This document shows positions 10,512 to 21,630 of a stretch of 64,000 bases of DNA, in pieces. The stretch comes from Limnephilus marmoratus (lineage: Eukaryota; Arthropoda; Insecta; Trichoptera; Limnephilidae). Within the stretch, counting starts at the first letter, position 1; every line of letters starts with the position of its first letter. The position numbers and the translations under genes are program-made. The stretch is taken from positions 28,225,770 through 28,289,769 of the forward strand of contig OU862923.1 of the NCBI GenBank assembly GCA_917880885.1. Direction: 5' to 3'. The notes beneath the pieces were generated by a model. It saw only the letters and a list, made by a program, of their open reading frames with translations, searched no databases and was not told where the DNA came from.

Positions 10512-10873
10512 TTAATCCCGTAACAAACGCCTCGGCGGTAGGTCACCCCAAGTGTTGCGTCACGTTTGGTGACTTAGCAGGGGGCCGGTTTTTGGGGTTA
10601 GGTTTGTCTAGGTTTTGGCGGCGGCTGCGTCGGCCCACCTTCTGCGTAGCAGGCCGGATCGAGAGAGACTGGATAAGGAAGGCCTTTTGACCTCTCCAGC
10701 CTTACTCTCTCGACGGTCACTCGTGGACACACTGACCCCTAGATTCCTACCCACCCCTTAAACCTTTTTCAGAACTTCCTTTCCTTTAAAAGACCCTCCA
10801 CACAGCATCCCCTAAGATGACATAGGCCCTGAGGGAAATTATTTTCCTCAGAGCCTTCTGTGAGTAGCTACAT
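10512..10873 (+). mobile_element. SINE-like family A, long form (A4)
   Basis: It matches family A from 'ggtaggtcaccccaag' to 'cctcagagccttctgtg'. It includes the extra block of the long form, here with the inverted pair 'tcgagagaga' / 'tctctcga'. The A tail has been lost. Confidence 0.65.
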
Positions 10874-11184
10874 TCATACTCTTCGGTTATCCTGACTCTT
10901 AACATGGCCACTCAATTATTTGGTTGACTTGATCGTGCCATGACTTCCTCAGGCATCCCTGACTTGTTCAAAGCCTCTAAAATGCTGTAGATAAACTCAA
11001 AAGTCACAGTTCGATAATTTTCCAACCGTAGGAATAGAATGTTCATCTTAAAATTCCCGACAAATATGCTAATATGTACAAAGACTGCTTTTGACGAGAA
11101 AAAGTCATAATGATGAAAAACTTGTTCAATCAAGTCAGTTTGTCGCCAACTTCTGGTACCTACCCATGTCTGTTTTATTTGTTT

Positions 11185-11400
11185 ACTAGCAGACCAGGCC
11201 ACACCCGCTTGCCAGCTGCCCGATGCCTGAATTGAATTATTAAATTTCTCTTGCTTTTCTCTACGATAATAAGCATGTATTATACATATAAACCTTCCTC
11301 TTGAATCACTCTGTATATTGGTGAAAACCGCATGAAAATCTGTTACGTAGTTTAAAAGATCTATGCGCAAATACATTTTGGGCGACTTCATTTTATACTA
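11185..11400 (+). repeat. Widespread insect repeat, family L (L1)
   Basis: It begins 'actagcagaccaggccacac' and ends 'gcatgaaaatctgttacgta' ... 'gcgacttcattttatacta'. The same arrangement is at 44644-44968. I recognise this repeat end from lepidopteran sequence in general, but not its class. It explains the long minus-strand open frame at 10912-11391, which is therefore not called a gene. Confidence 0.55.
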
Positions 11401-11463
11401 TGCAATGATTACAAAACTTCAACAATCCCAAGCGTGGTTTCCGATGAAGGGTGTATAAAGCCT

Positions 11464-12030
11464 GACTCCAGATACTAATATCTACAGCCTGTATATCGGA
11501 CGAATATCTACAGCTCATATGTTGAACTAATATCTACAAACTTCAGAGTGTTGACTAATATCTACAGAGCTAAGGTCGGACGAATATCTATCACGGTCCC
11601 AGTGTTGACCAATTTACAGACCATATCTACAGAGCTAATCAGCTAAATGTGTCTAATAGCCCGATATTAGGCATTTTTACATACATACTGACATAAATTA
11701 AGTTTTTTAAACTGCATACGCAATATTACGTTATTCCAATATGCTATACATAATTGCAAATCCAATCTCTGCCAGTGCTGTAAATATTCGTCAACACTTT
11801 GGTTCTCACAGATATTAGTCAGCAGTTTGAGCTGTAGATATTCGTCAACACTTTGGTTCTCATAGATATTAGTCAGCAGTTTGAGCTGTAGATATTCGTC
11901 AACACTTTGGTTCTCATAGATATTAGTCAACGGTTTGAGCTATAGATATTCGTCAACACTTTGGTTCTCATATATATTTTTTCGATTTTTTCAGTTTTTT
12001 GAATTCCTGTAAATATTAGTAGACACGTCC
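11464..12030. mobile_element. Foldback element family F, complete copy with 8-bp target duplication (F2)
   Basis: The exact 8-bp duplication taaagcct is at 11456-11463 and 12031-12038. The left end is 'gactccagatactaatatct' and the right end is 'aaatattagtagacacgtcc'. The left array has about six 'ac(t/g)aatatctacag' motifs at 26-28 bp spacing; the right array has about eight in the opposite orientation, with a 54-bp higher period (28 + 26). The core reads 'gcatacgcaatattacgtta'. It encodes no protein; the 54-bp period creates a spurious 18-residue protein repeat on the minus strand. Confidence 0.85.
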
Positions 12031-12271
12031 TAAAGCCTTAATGTGTTCGACATATTCATCGCATTCCGAACTTACGAGAAGAGAGAACTTATGAGAAGAA
12101 ACTATAGGTAATATATATATGTATATTTTTTTTATTATTATTTATGTTTTACTCCGCTTCACGGTTAATACGGAATATTTCTAATTCAAACAGTTTTATT
12201 TAGCTTTATTAGTATTTATGTCGGGGAAGAGCAAAAAATATGATTGTTACATTTTAATTTTGTTGAAATTA

Positions 12272-12506
12272 TCGTTATTTGTTTTTGGGGTGTTATGCCG
12301 TGTTGCGCTACCTCCTTCTTTAGCCAACGTTTCGGACATCGTTGCAGTGTCCATCACATCTACCGGATCTGCCGGATCTGCCCTGATGATGGACACTGAA
12401 ACGATGTCTGAAACGTTAGCTAAAGGAGGAGGTAGCGCAACACGGCATAACACCCCCAAAACAAATAACGAAAATGCTTTTGGTCGTGATAATCTTAAAA
12501 CGTATC
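12272..12506 (+). mobile_element. Palindromic retroposon candidate, family P (P2)
   Basis: It starts 'tcgttatttgtttttggggt'. The left arm runs through 'gccaacgtttcggacatcg'; the complementary arm returns through 'cacggcataacaccc' and 'aaaacaaataacg'; the tail is 'cttttggtcgtgataatctt' and ends acgtatc. The 12-bp duplication ttgttgaaatta is at 12260-12271 and 12507-12518. The left arm is shorter than the right at the apex. Confidence 0.85.
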
Positions 12507-12518
12507 TTGTTGAAATTA

Positions 12519-13345
12519 ATTGACTTATGCAAAATAGAAACTTCGCTACGCCATTTTTATATTTATTTTACATTTCATAGACAATCAATGCTGCCAATCA
12601 TAGAAAAATTATTATTGCCGTATAAAACAATAATTTATTCATGTTCAAAGTGAATGCATTGTTGAAAACCTTTATTTACATCCGAAGAACAAGAAAGAAA
12701 GGTATAGAATAATTAGTCATACCCGTTAGACAAACCCTGCTTGCCATACAAACCATTCAAAACCTGGGATGCATACCTTATTGATGGATGACACGCAGCT
12801 TTCGCTTGAACCTCAACCCAGTAAATAATTCGAAGTCGGTACTTTTTGTTTTTATTTATATACGTTCCAGAAGTCCTTCGATCTCACGTCACCCCTGCAG
12901 CGGTATTACCCCCTACCGCCCCCCCTCCCCCTGGTAACGTTTCGCGTCACGTGATTAATGATGGACGTTTGGTAGATGGTAGTCGGTAGATGGTAGGTGG
13001 CAGAATGGTGGCTGGTAGATAGATGTCGGAATATCGCGGAAAGCGCCTAACTGCGGACAAAGTAGTACCGCTACAGCAGAAATGATATCTTCCCTCATAA
13101 GGATATCATAAAACGTGTACCGTGTAGGTACAGCAGGTATATCTACAACAAGTTGGCACTCAGACATTTACATTGGCATAAAGTCTAGTTGGTTTGTAAA
13201 CCAGACTACATTGTCCTCTTCATTTTTCATGGATTTTTTTAGGAGGCCAAAATGGTAACGATGGTAACGAAACTATTCAAAATAGTACCTACCTACATTT
13301 AAAACATAAAAAGTTGTCTAGAATTTACAGGCAATAAGGAAATAC
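12519..13345. other. No recognisable gene; small minisatellite
   Basis: A short repeat of 'ggtagatggta' variants lies at about 12968-13025. C-rich sequence is at 12895-12935. The remainder has no identifiable feature. Confidence 0.45.
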
Positions 13346-13998
13346 AGTCCAATTTTTGATTTTTATGAATAATGACCTTCTAACTTAAATACTGCATATT
13401 TATTTTTATATTTATGGTAAGTTTTAATAGGAAAATCTTGTGACGTCATCACTCTCCAAAAGTTTTATTTATTTTAAGAAGCTATGAAACTATTCGATAA
13501 GTAAAAACATTATTTGGGTGGAATTATTTATATATTATATTATATATATTTATTGCGTTTTAATATTTTTCAATATTATTACGGGAGAGTGGTATAAAAA
13601 TTGTTTGAGATTATTATTATTTTAGCTTTACGAATCGAAATCAGTATTATAGAAACCGAAGCATCGCCTGCACAATTGTAGGCAACTGATAAGATACAGC
13701 ATACAGCGTAGAATCAGCTGTTCGACGTCCGCCATTTTGGAGTTCAGAGTCAGTGTGGAAGTAGCATTACGATTTTTTTTGTACAGTTTAAAGTTTTTAA
13801 ATAATAGAGATAAACTAATAGAGATACCTCTATTTCTGATACTGAATTATTTAGGCCTAATTTTTATACATTTCAATACAAATTCAACATGCTATTACCA
13901 GGTGACTGGAGAATTATGGAGAGCAGTGACGTCAGCACTAAAAATTCAATATCACCAACCTGACAGTGTGTTTTAATGACACGATTTAAAATGGACTT
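13346..13998. mobile_element. TIR MITE, family J (J1)
   Basis: The left end 'agtccaatttttgatttt' is inverted relative to the right end 'aaaatggactttttaat'. Internal landmarks shared with 33462-33985 are 'gtgacgtcatcactc', 'ccgccattttg', 'gaagtagcatta', 'gataaactaatagagatac' and 'atttaggcctaa'. There is no coding sequence and no clear target duplication. Confidence 0.65.
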
Positions 13999-14052
13999 TT
14001 TAATCGTTTAATTAAATAAATATGCCATTATATTTTACACATGAGTTCCTTA

Positions 14053-14212
14053 GGGAACGTAACCATACTACGTGACACGTTTAGGGGGGGGGGGGGGGTC
14101 TTCGAAATGTCACGCTTGGTACAAATGAGCGGCGACGGGCTTAGGTTTTTGGTCACCGGGGGGGGGGGTTAAAAATGGCAAAAAGTTGGTCACGTAGTTT
14201 GGGTACGTTCCC
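14053..14212. mobile_element. 160-bp PIF/Harbinger-like MITE with two G runs
   Basis: Terminal inverted repeats of about 25 bp (left 'gggaacgtaaccatactacg', right its near complement ending 'gtttgggtacgttccc') are flanked by TTA at 14050-14052 and 14213-14215. That target duplication and the GGG terminus fit PIF/Harbinger. The interior has a run of 15 G (14084-14098) and one of 11 G (14158-14168). Confidence 0.75.
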
Positions 14213-14215
14213 TTA

Positions 14216-14835
14216 TCAGATTTTTAGGTTTAACAAAATATATTTTTTTGATTCTTTAAATTTATAATTAATTTTGATTTATAAACATCACCTTCGTAGC
14301 TATCGCTCGAGTGTTTAAGTGAATACGTACTTCCGAAGAGAAGTTAACTTCATATTTCATTTATTTTTTATTGTCGATTTCATATATACAGAAGAAGTAG
14401 ATAATATCCGCAATACGTGATTTAGCCAAAATGATGGCATGTCCATTGCAACAAATTACAATTAAATACGGGCAACGTACATTCACTTATCTTGTTTATA
14501 TTTAATTAGATGTCAATACATATGAAAAGGGAATCAAATTGCACCATTGACCTCAAAAAAATGCTGAAAAATGGTTAATAGGTCAAGATTTTTTCATATT
14601 GATATTATTATTTCTAAATACATTAGTATCTGTATGCATTGCTTGTATACATGTAATCTTATGTATAAATAATATTCCTATTAGACTTAAGTGTGATGTG
14701 TGCCTTTGAGTGTATGTATGAATAAGACTACGTTGCCCGTGTTATATCTATTCGTCTATGAATTTTATGCCTTCGTATTGTAGTCACTTGAAATATTATT
14801 CTTCTGTATCGATTTTAATACAGCATATTTTCAGG
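14216..14835. other. No recognisable gene
   Basis: AT-rich sequence without identifiable repeats or coding motifs. Confidence 0.45.
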
Positions 14836-15120
14836 CGGGCTAGAGCAGATAGAGAACTGCTTACATTAATAAAAATCAGGAAAATTTCATATCTGGGTCA
14901 TATACTTCGAGGGGAGAAGTATCACTTGCTCCATTTAATATTGAAAGGCAAGATCGCCGAGGGCCTGGTAGGAGACAAATGTCTTGGCTGCGAAACGTAC
15001 GAGAGTGGACCGGCATTAGAAGTGTGGAGGAGCTATTCCGGGCAGCGCAAGACAGAGACATTTTCAAGAGTGATCGCCAACGTCGGCGTCGGGGTACACA
15101 AATAATAAGTATCGATTTTT
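14836..15120 (+). pseudogene. LINE ORF2 C-terminal fragment with frameshift (K8)
   Basis: Reading 'RELLTLIKIRKISYLGHILR' then, after a +1 shift near 14950, 'GPGRRQMSWLRNVREWTG' and 'VEELFRAAQDRD' gives the conserved C-terminal tail of an insect endonuclease-reverse-transcriptase LINE (RTE/CR1-like; clade not resolved). No RT catalytic motif remains. It is truncated at the 5' end and dead. Confidence 0.7.
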
Positions 15121-15387
15121 AATTTTTAAGTTTCTCGTGAAGACCCACCCCATGAATTTTATTTCAATGTGTTCAGCACTCTAGCAATACATTGCGGTTG
15201 TCATTCTGCAATCACAGTTGTGTGATTTAATATAAGCAAAAGCATTATCTTCACAATACAAGAATTGGATGATTTATTTTACAAAAAATACCCCGCGTTA
15301 CCAATTTTGCATCTTGGAATGTTGTTTGTTCATTTAATGGGTATTTTGCCTTATGCACTTTTTTGGTTAAGGCGATCCGAATAGTTC

Positions 15388-16100
15388 AGGAAAAAATCGA
15401 AATCAGACTTCACGCCCTTTTATGGGAGGAGTGTAAAAATACTTGAGAAAAAGTTTTGGAAAGGTTGGAAAAGGTATTTGAGAATTTTTTGTTTACAGGT
15501 TGATTTCGTAAAGGCCTAACTCATTTTTATTCATTAACTCATTTTTACGCATTGTTTATTGTAATAAAACAGAATTTAAAATTGATTTCACGGAACAAAA
15601 CGACGCGGAGCCTGACGATCGTTCCCCGCCCCGTCCGGGGGAGATGATAAAAAAACGGGTGTGACAAGTTATGTAGCCCTTCGGTGGACGGCATAGAGTT
15701 CACTTTGAAAATCCAAATTCGTCTACTGCCGGCCGTATTGTAAACTAATAACGCGAAAATGCATATTTTATTTTATTTTATTTTGTGAACTTCGGGCGTA
15801 AATATCAATTTACTTGCGATTATTATAATAATAACTGAATTTTCCACATTAAACAATAAAACCATATCCGAAAAGGGATTTATAAATAGGAAAGTTTGGA
15901 CTTGAAAGTGTTTTTTTATAGACCTTATACTTTATTTTTTTCTAGGCTTATTAAAAAACTGACCGATATTTTTAAGGACCAAGATATGTTCTATACGCAG
16001 TGTTTAATTGAAGCATCTATAATACTTCTAACCAACCAAATTTTCAAAACAAAAACATATGATTTTGTATGATTTTGCATTATTTAGTATGGCTTCATCG
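15388..16100 (+). repeat. Interspersed ~700-bp repeat, family G (G2)
   Basis: It shares blocks with 56035-56664 and the inverted copy at 8150-8865: 'gtatttgagaattttt', 'acaggttgatttcgta', 'aaaatgcatattttat', 'ttttttatagacctta' and 'ccaaattttcaaaacaaaaa'. It contains a GC-rich insert-like patch (15600-15660) that is absent from G3. Confidence 0.65.
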
Positions 16101-16301
16101 AAATAATGTTTATACAGGAATGAAGAAACAGTGTGAATTAGAATGATTTGGTTATGTTATGAATATAAGTTAGTCTAAAGCAGTGATGGGCAAAGTACGG
16201 CCCGCGGGCCAACTTCGGCCCGCAAAAGGATTTAATCCGGCCCGCCGACGATCTTTCGAAATTAGTATACCTATTATATTCTACTATTAATTTCGAAGGA
16301 T

Positions 16302-17101
16302 TTGCTCGAACACTATAATAAATTAAATACAAGATTGCAAGGAAGGAACCAATTTTTAGATGAGACTTGGGGTTGTCTGAAATCATTTAAAAATCAGTTT
16401 TTTCTGTTTTATAACTGCATTGAGAAGAATGATTTAAATCACTTTCCGAAGAAACTTCGCACAGAATTTGAAACTAGGTTTCAAGATTTTAAGAATATTC
16501 AGTCATCGCTTGATGTTTGTTCAATGTCGTTTAATGTGGACCGGAGAGTGTCCCTGCAGAATTGCAGTTAGAAATATTGTTGAAATGCGGTGCAGCCCCC
16601 ATAAACAATTGTTCTTAAATTCCGAAAAAATAGATTTTTATAGAACACTGCCGAAAACTAAATATGCAAAGATAATTATTATCTTTGCATATTCAGTTTG
16701 CAGTGTTCTATAAAAATCTATTTTTTCGGAATACATTAACAACATTCGGAATACATTAACAATATTCGGAATACATTAACAACATTCGGAATACATTAAC
16801 AACATTCGGAATACATTAACAACATTCGGAATACATTAATAACATTCTGGGCATGATCAATTATTGATCATGCCCAGAAATAATAGCGATGTTTGGGTCG
16901 TCGTATGTCTGCGAACAGACTTCTTCGACCATGAAATTGCGGAAAAACGCAGTCAGAAATCGATTAACTGATGAGAACCCTTTCTCGCTGCTAAAGGTTA
17001 CTTCATCGCAGCTCAAACCTGCATTTGAAGACATTATGGCCAATCAAAAACAATTTCATATGTCTCACACACCTAGGTATCATAGCAGGGCAATCGAATA
17101 A
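16302..17101 (+). pseudogene. hAT transposase remnant (GTF2IRD2/ZBED-like), middle replaced
   Basis: The first part reads 'YNKLNTRLQGRNQFLDETWG' and 'TEFETRFQDFKN', matching the middle of this hAT transposase group. Stops appear from 16569. The second part, from 16889, reads 'MFGSSYVCEQTSSTMK', 'NRLTDENPFSLLKV' and 'SSQLKPAFEDIMANQK', the C-terminal dimerisation (hATC) region. The DNA-binding N-terminus and most of the RNase H-like catalytic core are missing. Position and strand agree with the flanking transposon ends. Confidence 0.85.
16620..16879. repeat. Hairpin + six 20-bp tandem repeats + second hairpin
   Basis: An imperfect inverted repeat with arms of more than 50 bp covers 16620-16731 (arm begins 'ttccgaaaaaatagattttt'). 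Six 20-bp units 'ttcggaatacattaacaaca' follow at 16725-16844. Then comes a perfect 16-bp-arm palindrome, 'ttctgggcatgatcaa', with a 3-base loop, at 16845-16879. The whole block sits where the transposase catalytic domain should be. Confidence 0.9.
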
Positions 17102-17274
17102 AAGTTAAATTATTGTAATCTGTAACTTATATTAGCGTTTGTGTGTGAAGTTTTATAATTAAAATGTAGATTTTAAAACAAAATGCATTTTGGCTATACT
17201 CCTGGCCCTCCTCAGAAATTTCTTAATACTTTCTGGCCCCCCATGAAGAAAGTTTGCCCACCACTGGTCTAAAG

Positions 17275-18339
17275 TGTTCGTATTAGAAGAAAAAAGACGT
17301 CAGAAACGCTCCTAGATCACGTGGTGCGATCAAAGTGTATGAAATAACTTATATTTATCAACTCCGTTTATCTGCAAGATTTTTTTATTATTGTTACTGC
17401 TGTTCCGGCTTACAAGACCATTTTCAAACTGAGGTTAGACCACTTCGATTCACTTAATATTCAAACTTTATTTAAATAAGTGGTTCCAAAGTACCTAGTC
17501 TAATCACAGTTTTTAAAATGATCTTGTGACAGCTGTCACAATAATTAAAAAAAAACTAAAATACTTGCATAACTTAATAATAATGTTATCAAATTTGATT
17601 TAAATAAAAAAAAAATTAAATACTTGATTTGCAGTTAGATATTTCGATCTCTTGGTATTTTATTCTTTAGGGAACCTCGTTCCATTAGAACTTGTCAATC
17701 TCATTTTTTAAATTTCAAATACAATGAGATAAAAAAAATCCTATCTAAAAAGGCCAATTTACGAAAGATTCCATCAATATACTCACTAAACTCCGCTCTT
17801 TAAGTTCTCACTTCTCTTCTATCACTTTCGATTCCGTTTTATTACCGGTATCTTCTAAATAAATAAATGAAACGGCATAAGTTGATCGTATTAACAAGGT
17901 GTTTTAAGACGCGTCATTTGCGGCGTAACGGCGCTACGGCATTCGATAGCGCCGGTTTAAGTGCCGGCGTCGCGGCGTCAGCGCCGTTACCCATCGAGCC
18001 TCCGTAACGGCCATCGAAGCCTTCCGATATCTGCCTTATCGATGGCAGCCACGCACCTAACAAATTGAATTACAACCGCTGTAAAATCGGGGAAAGTCAT
18101 TTGATCATTTTAGGGGTACAGAATGAAGTCATTCTAAGTTTAAAATATGTGAAGTGTGCACAATTTTACCCATCAAAATGGGAGGAAGGAAACATCGTGG
18201 TAACGTACCTATTTTTCTAGGGAGGTACTAACTTATAAGTGATGCTGTGAGTTTATATACAAATATTGCTTTGCTTTAGTGTGTGCATAAACTTTTTATA
18301 ACCCCTCAGGCTAATTAATTCGCTTTTCGGAACAACTCA
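17275..18339. other. No recognisable gene; GC/CpG-rich patch
   Basis: Mostly AT-rich. A CpG-dense stretch at about 17905-18060 ('ggcgtaacggcgctacgg', 'gtgccggcgtcgcggcgtc') contains short inverted segments around 'gcgccg'. No coding motif is seen. Confidence 0.45.
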
Positions 18340-18640
18340 CACAGGTCTTGTAGAAATCGTTGTGTCTCCCTTACTATCATTGTGATCTAAACGGTATTAG
18401 AGAGAAAACACCACGTTATGCATTCAAATCCTAGTTGTTAACCGCAAAATAATAAAAATGTACGCCTTTTGTGAAATTAAAATTTCAGACCGCACTTTGA
18501 AAAAAAATTATGAAACTTGTGAATCTTTCAACTAATTATTTTTACTCGAAACAAAATAGGAAGGCGATCGCAACGTTTATAATAATTTGTCTAAAAAATA
18601 GGTATATGTGTTATTATTTTTCTTCATTACTGATAAGTAA
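18340..18640 (+). repeat. Interspersed repeat, family H (H1)
   Basis: It matches 61690-62010 in order and orientation: 'aatcgttgtgtctccctt' against 'aatcgttggatctccctc', 'gagagaaaacaccacg' against 'gaaagagaaaacaccacg', and 'gcgatcgcaacgtttataat' against 'ggaaacagcgtttataat'. The class is unknown. Confidence 0.5.
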
Positions 18641-18799
18641 TTTAATTAGAAAAAAGTAAGTTGAGTCATTTGTTAAACTTTTTAAGGTTTGCATAAAAAA
18701 ATTAACTCCTTTGAAAAGTCATTAAAAGTGACTTTGTTGAGTTGTTACTGAACCATGTATTAATTGTGATAAAGCAGCACTAATTATAATTAAACTTAA

Positions 18800-19020
18800 G
18801 GCTCTGCAACCGGGCTCGAAAAGAAGAAGATGGCGAGATACGAAATTACGAATGCTAGAGGAGGGCGCTAACATTTATGTACAGCGACGAAATCGATGCG
18901 AATATTGCGAAAATGTTTAATAAAACACGACTCGTTTAAAATAGAACAAAAATCGTGCGTGCATTGTCTTAAACAGCATTTAAAGAAACACTGTGAATTT
19001 TTTCATACATGTAACTTGTA
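18800..19020 (+). pseudogene. Possible transposase C-terminal Cys-rich tail (piggyBac-like), decayed
   Basis: One frame reads 'RNRCEYCEN'. After a shift another reads 'KSCVHCLKQHLKKHCEFFH'. The paired CxxC motifs with a final HC...FH recall the zinc-finger-like tail of piggyBac transposases. The match is short and needs frameshifts. Alternatives are another zinc-finger transposase or chance. Confidence 0.25.
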
Positions 19021-19329
19021 AAATAACTGAAACAAACATGTTTATAATAATTTTTGGAGCATACTTTGCGATTTTTTTCTATCGAGTGAATTTTATATAA
19101 TTTGCGTTTCGGCGCGGGCAATGTCTAGTTATTATCTTCAAGAATAACATATATATTTTTTAAGAGCTTTAAAACTTACCGTGTTTAAGGGAGATATGTA
19201 AGAAATCGGTAGAAATTCGGGTTGCGGGCCCTTAATAATATCCACCACTCGGCCAGTCGGACCTAATCCCGGACTAGTCTTTTTAATCGATCTCGTATTT
19301 CAAATTCAGAATTAACAATATTATCTACA

Positions 19330-19530
19330 TCTAATTTGTATGCGGCACGTTCCAGAACTTTCCCAACAGCAACTGTTACCTTTTTATTTTTCCGTTACTG
19401 TCCTGTTTCATGTTTCGCTTAGATTTATTAGTGTTATCTTCTTCTTCAACATTTAATATTGCATTGAAGGTGTAACCTTTAAAATTGTCTCATTCAAAGT
19501 TATTTCTCATTACCCCTTACCGTTACTATC
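19330..19530 (+). mobile_element. SINE family D/C tail fragments
   Basis: 'gcggcacgttccagaa' matches the SINE C body. It is followed by 'tttcgcttagatttatta' and 'tcttcttcttcaaca', which match the SINE D tail. No tRNA-like head is present. Confidence 0.4.
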
Positions 19531-21129
19531 TCAGGGAAGTTGTTTTGCTCTATGAATTTAATTTAAAAATAAGTTGGTAGTTTTTTTGACGCCAGACTGA
19601 AGAGCAAGCTCTGTGCAGGTGCCATTGGTACAGTCACTTGTCGACTTGCCAAGGCGCCAATGAGCCAAGGAGCTAACTCTCTGATAGTACCTAAAACCCA
19701 ATACAGCGCTCTTTAGGTTTTTCCTAGTCAGGAGCCATTTGACTGAGAGTATCAGCTCAATTTTCAAGGCTTTTCAGCTTCATAATATAAGCTTTATTAT
19801 TAATTTACAACCCCGTTTGAGAATCATTAAAATCGCAGCAGAAAACAGCGCCCGGCTGTCATAAACACATCCTGCATTAATCTAAAGCCTCTCCCGTATT
19901 AAGATTACATTTCTACAAGCGGCATGAACGTCGCGTGGAGGCATCTGTACATATTTTGCGGCCGGCCACATTCCCGGGGAAGGAACGAGTATGTTTACAA
20001 GGGGGTGGCGCAGTACAGGACCGCAGTGAGAGATTCAGCCTAACGAGAATGCCGCCCAAGTTAGAAATGGTCTAGCTGATGGAATTTGTATGGTCCAGGT
20101 TTCAAATTAATCCCCGAGTACTTTCGACAGCTACCATAATCCTTCATAATCTTGTGATGGTGATGTTTGTATTATTTACATTCAAACACTATTAATACTG
20201 TGGGGTTAGTTCTTAATAACAATAGGTCCTTGATATAAACTGGTTTATTAAGAGTTTACGTAATTACAATAATAATTATACTGCTGGTCGCACGGCCTGT
20301 CTATAATGGCTGTGAATCTAATCGGTAGGCTGGCGAAAGCCCGCTCTCAACAGCCACTGCATACCTATGCACCCCTGCTAACATCTGTCGGCAATTGATA
20401 GAAGTTATTTCCCTGCAGGCGTCTGTCGGTATCCGATAGAAGCTCTTTCAATACAATACATTTACGCGTTCTGAATACAGTGTGAAACCATGGCAGCCTT
20501 AATTTTTGGTGGGTAGTGAGGTTCTAATTAAAAGGGAAAAGGTGATAATAAGAAGATGTCGGTAAGAAAGCGATTAGAATAAATTAGACTGGATCAAGAT
20601 CCAAAAACACTAGGTACATATTTTTAAAATATTTTTTTAATTATTTCTGCACACTTGTTGGTGTCGCGAAACTGCGACTGCACTGTTAATTGGCGGTAAA
20701 TGCTGCAGAGCAAAGCCTATGCAGCCCTCAAAGGACCAGTCCCGAAACTACGAAAGTTATACGGGACGATTAAATAGCATACACTCGCAAAACCTGATGG
20801 ATAGTCACTGGAGGTTTCCAACCGCATACCCACCCCGGTATAAGTAACTTATGGTTACTCCTTCAGGGCTCTCACAAGGAAGCTAATTTTTTTTATTTGA
20901 ACGTCTCTACATTTAATTTGAACAAAGCTAGACCCCCAATGTCCCCGCATACGGTGTTAACGAGCAGTATGCAAGTGCTTTATATGTACAGGTTAGTAAC
21001 TAATAAATATAAATATATACATTACCTCTTTCATTGGGGAAAATCAGAGGGGAAAATAAAATAATTACATGTAGGCGATATGCCTACTCAAACTGTTTAA
21101 TGTACATAAATAATAACTCAATTTTAACG
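19531..21129. other. No recognisable gene
   Basis: Mixed-composition sequence. GC-richer patches at 19930-20060 and 20280-20440 look like single-copy DNA. The minus-strand frame at 19558-19767 has no known motif. I could assign nothing here. Confidence 0.4.
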
Positions 21130-21600
21130 TTGTTGCTGGTAGGGAGCGAGTGTGTCACAGGTACGCCCGGCAGTCCTGTTGAGAGGTGCATGTTTTCAGG
21201 AAAGCCAAGCGCGAGGGTCGGTTTCCGCGCCCCTTAGCCAACTTCTCGGTGATGCATCGACGACACTGCTAACGGATGCGGGTGGCAGAACGCCCAAAGA
21301 CTCTAAGAAGGATCAGCGCCGGGTTGTCGGAGGCAGGGCGGAGGGTCCCCTTACTCGCGCGAGACATCCTTACGACCCACACCTCCCCCCAGGGGAGGCG
21401 CGGGCCATCCATGAGACATCGCTCCGGGTCGTCCTCACTCCGGTGTCCACATGCAGGGACGGGGTCACAAGCCACCCCCAATGGAGGGGATAAGGACGAG
21501 ACACATTATATGGTTCAGTTCTCGTCTCTGTGACATTGCTATAAAGAAGTGTTCCGCTGCCATGTTACAGGGTATCCAACACCTTGCAGTAACACAACGA
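21130..21600. other. GC-rich segment with long overlapping open frames, unidentified
   Basis: It is markedly GC-rich compared with its surroundings and open for about 70-113 codons in several frames on both strands, as expected from composition. The longest frame (21152-21493, plus) has no recognisable domain. It ends at 'acaccttgcagtaacacaac' just before the 169-bp tandem repeats. It could be part of a retroelement untranslated region. Confidence 0.3.
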
Positions 21601-21630
21601 TTAGAAAAGAAAAACGATAAAAAAAACAAA

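Larger units (their letters stand above)
16181..17266 (+). mobile_element. hAT transposon with rearranged interior and 8-bp target duplication
   Basis: The ends are 'cagtgatgggcaaagt' and the inverse of 'cagtggtgggcaaact' (14 of 16 match). The exact 8-bp duplication gtctaaag is at 16173-16180 and 17267-17274. The subterminal 'cggcccgcgggcc' is typical of hAT elements of the GTF2IRD2/ZBED-like type. It encodes only remnants of the transposase, separated by a hairpin, a tandem array and a second hairpin. Confidence 0.9.

Noticed and set aside
10912..11391. 159-codon minus-strand open frame
   Set aside because: Half of it is the reverse complement of the widespread repeat L1 (11185-11400); no domain is recognisable.
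11667..11930. Apparent protein with 18-residue repeats
   Set aside because: Produced by the 54-bp tandem period of foldback element F2; the repeat is a DNA motif array, not a protein.
21152..21533. 113-codon plus-strand frame in the GC-rich segment
   Set aside because: Several overlapping frames on both strands are equally open because of GC content; no motif supports any of them.
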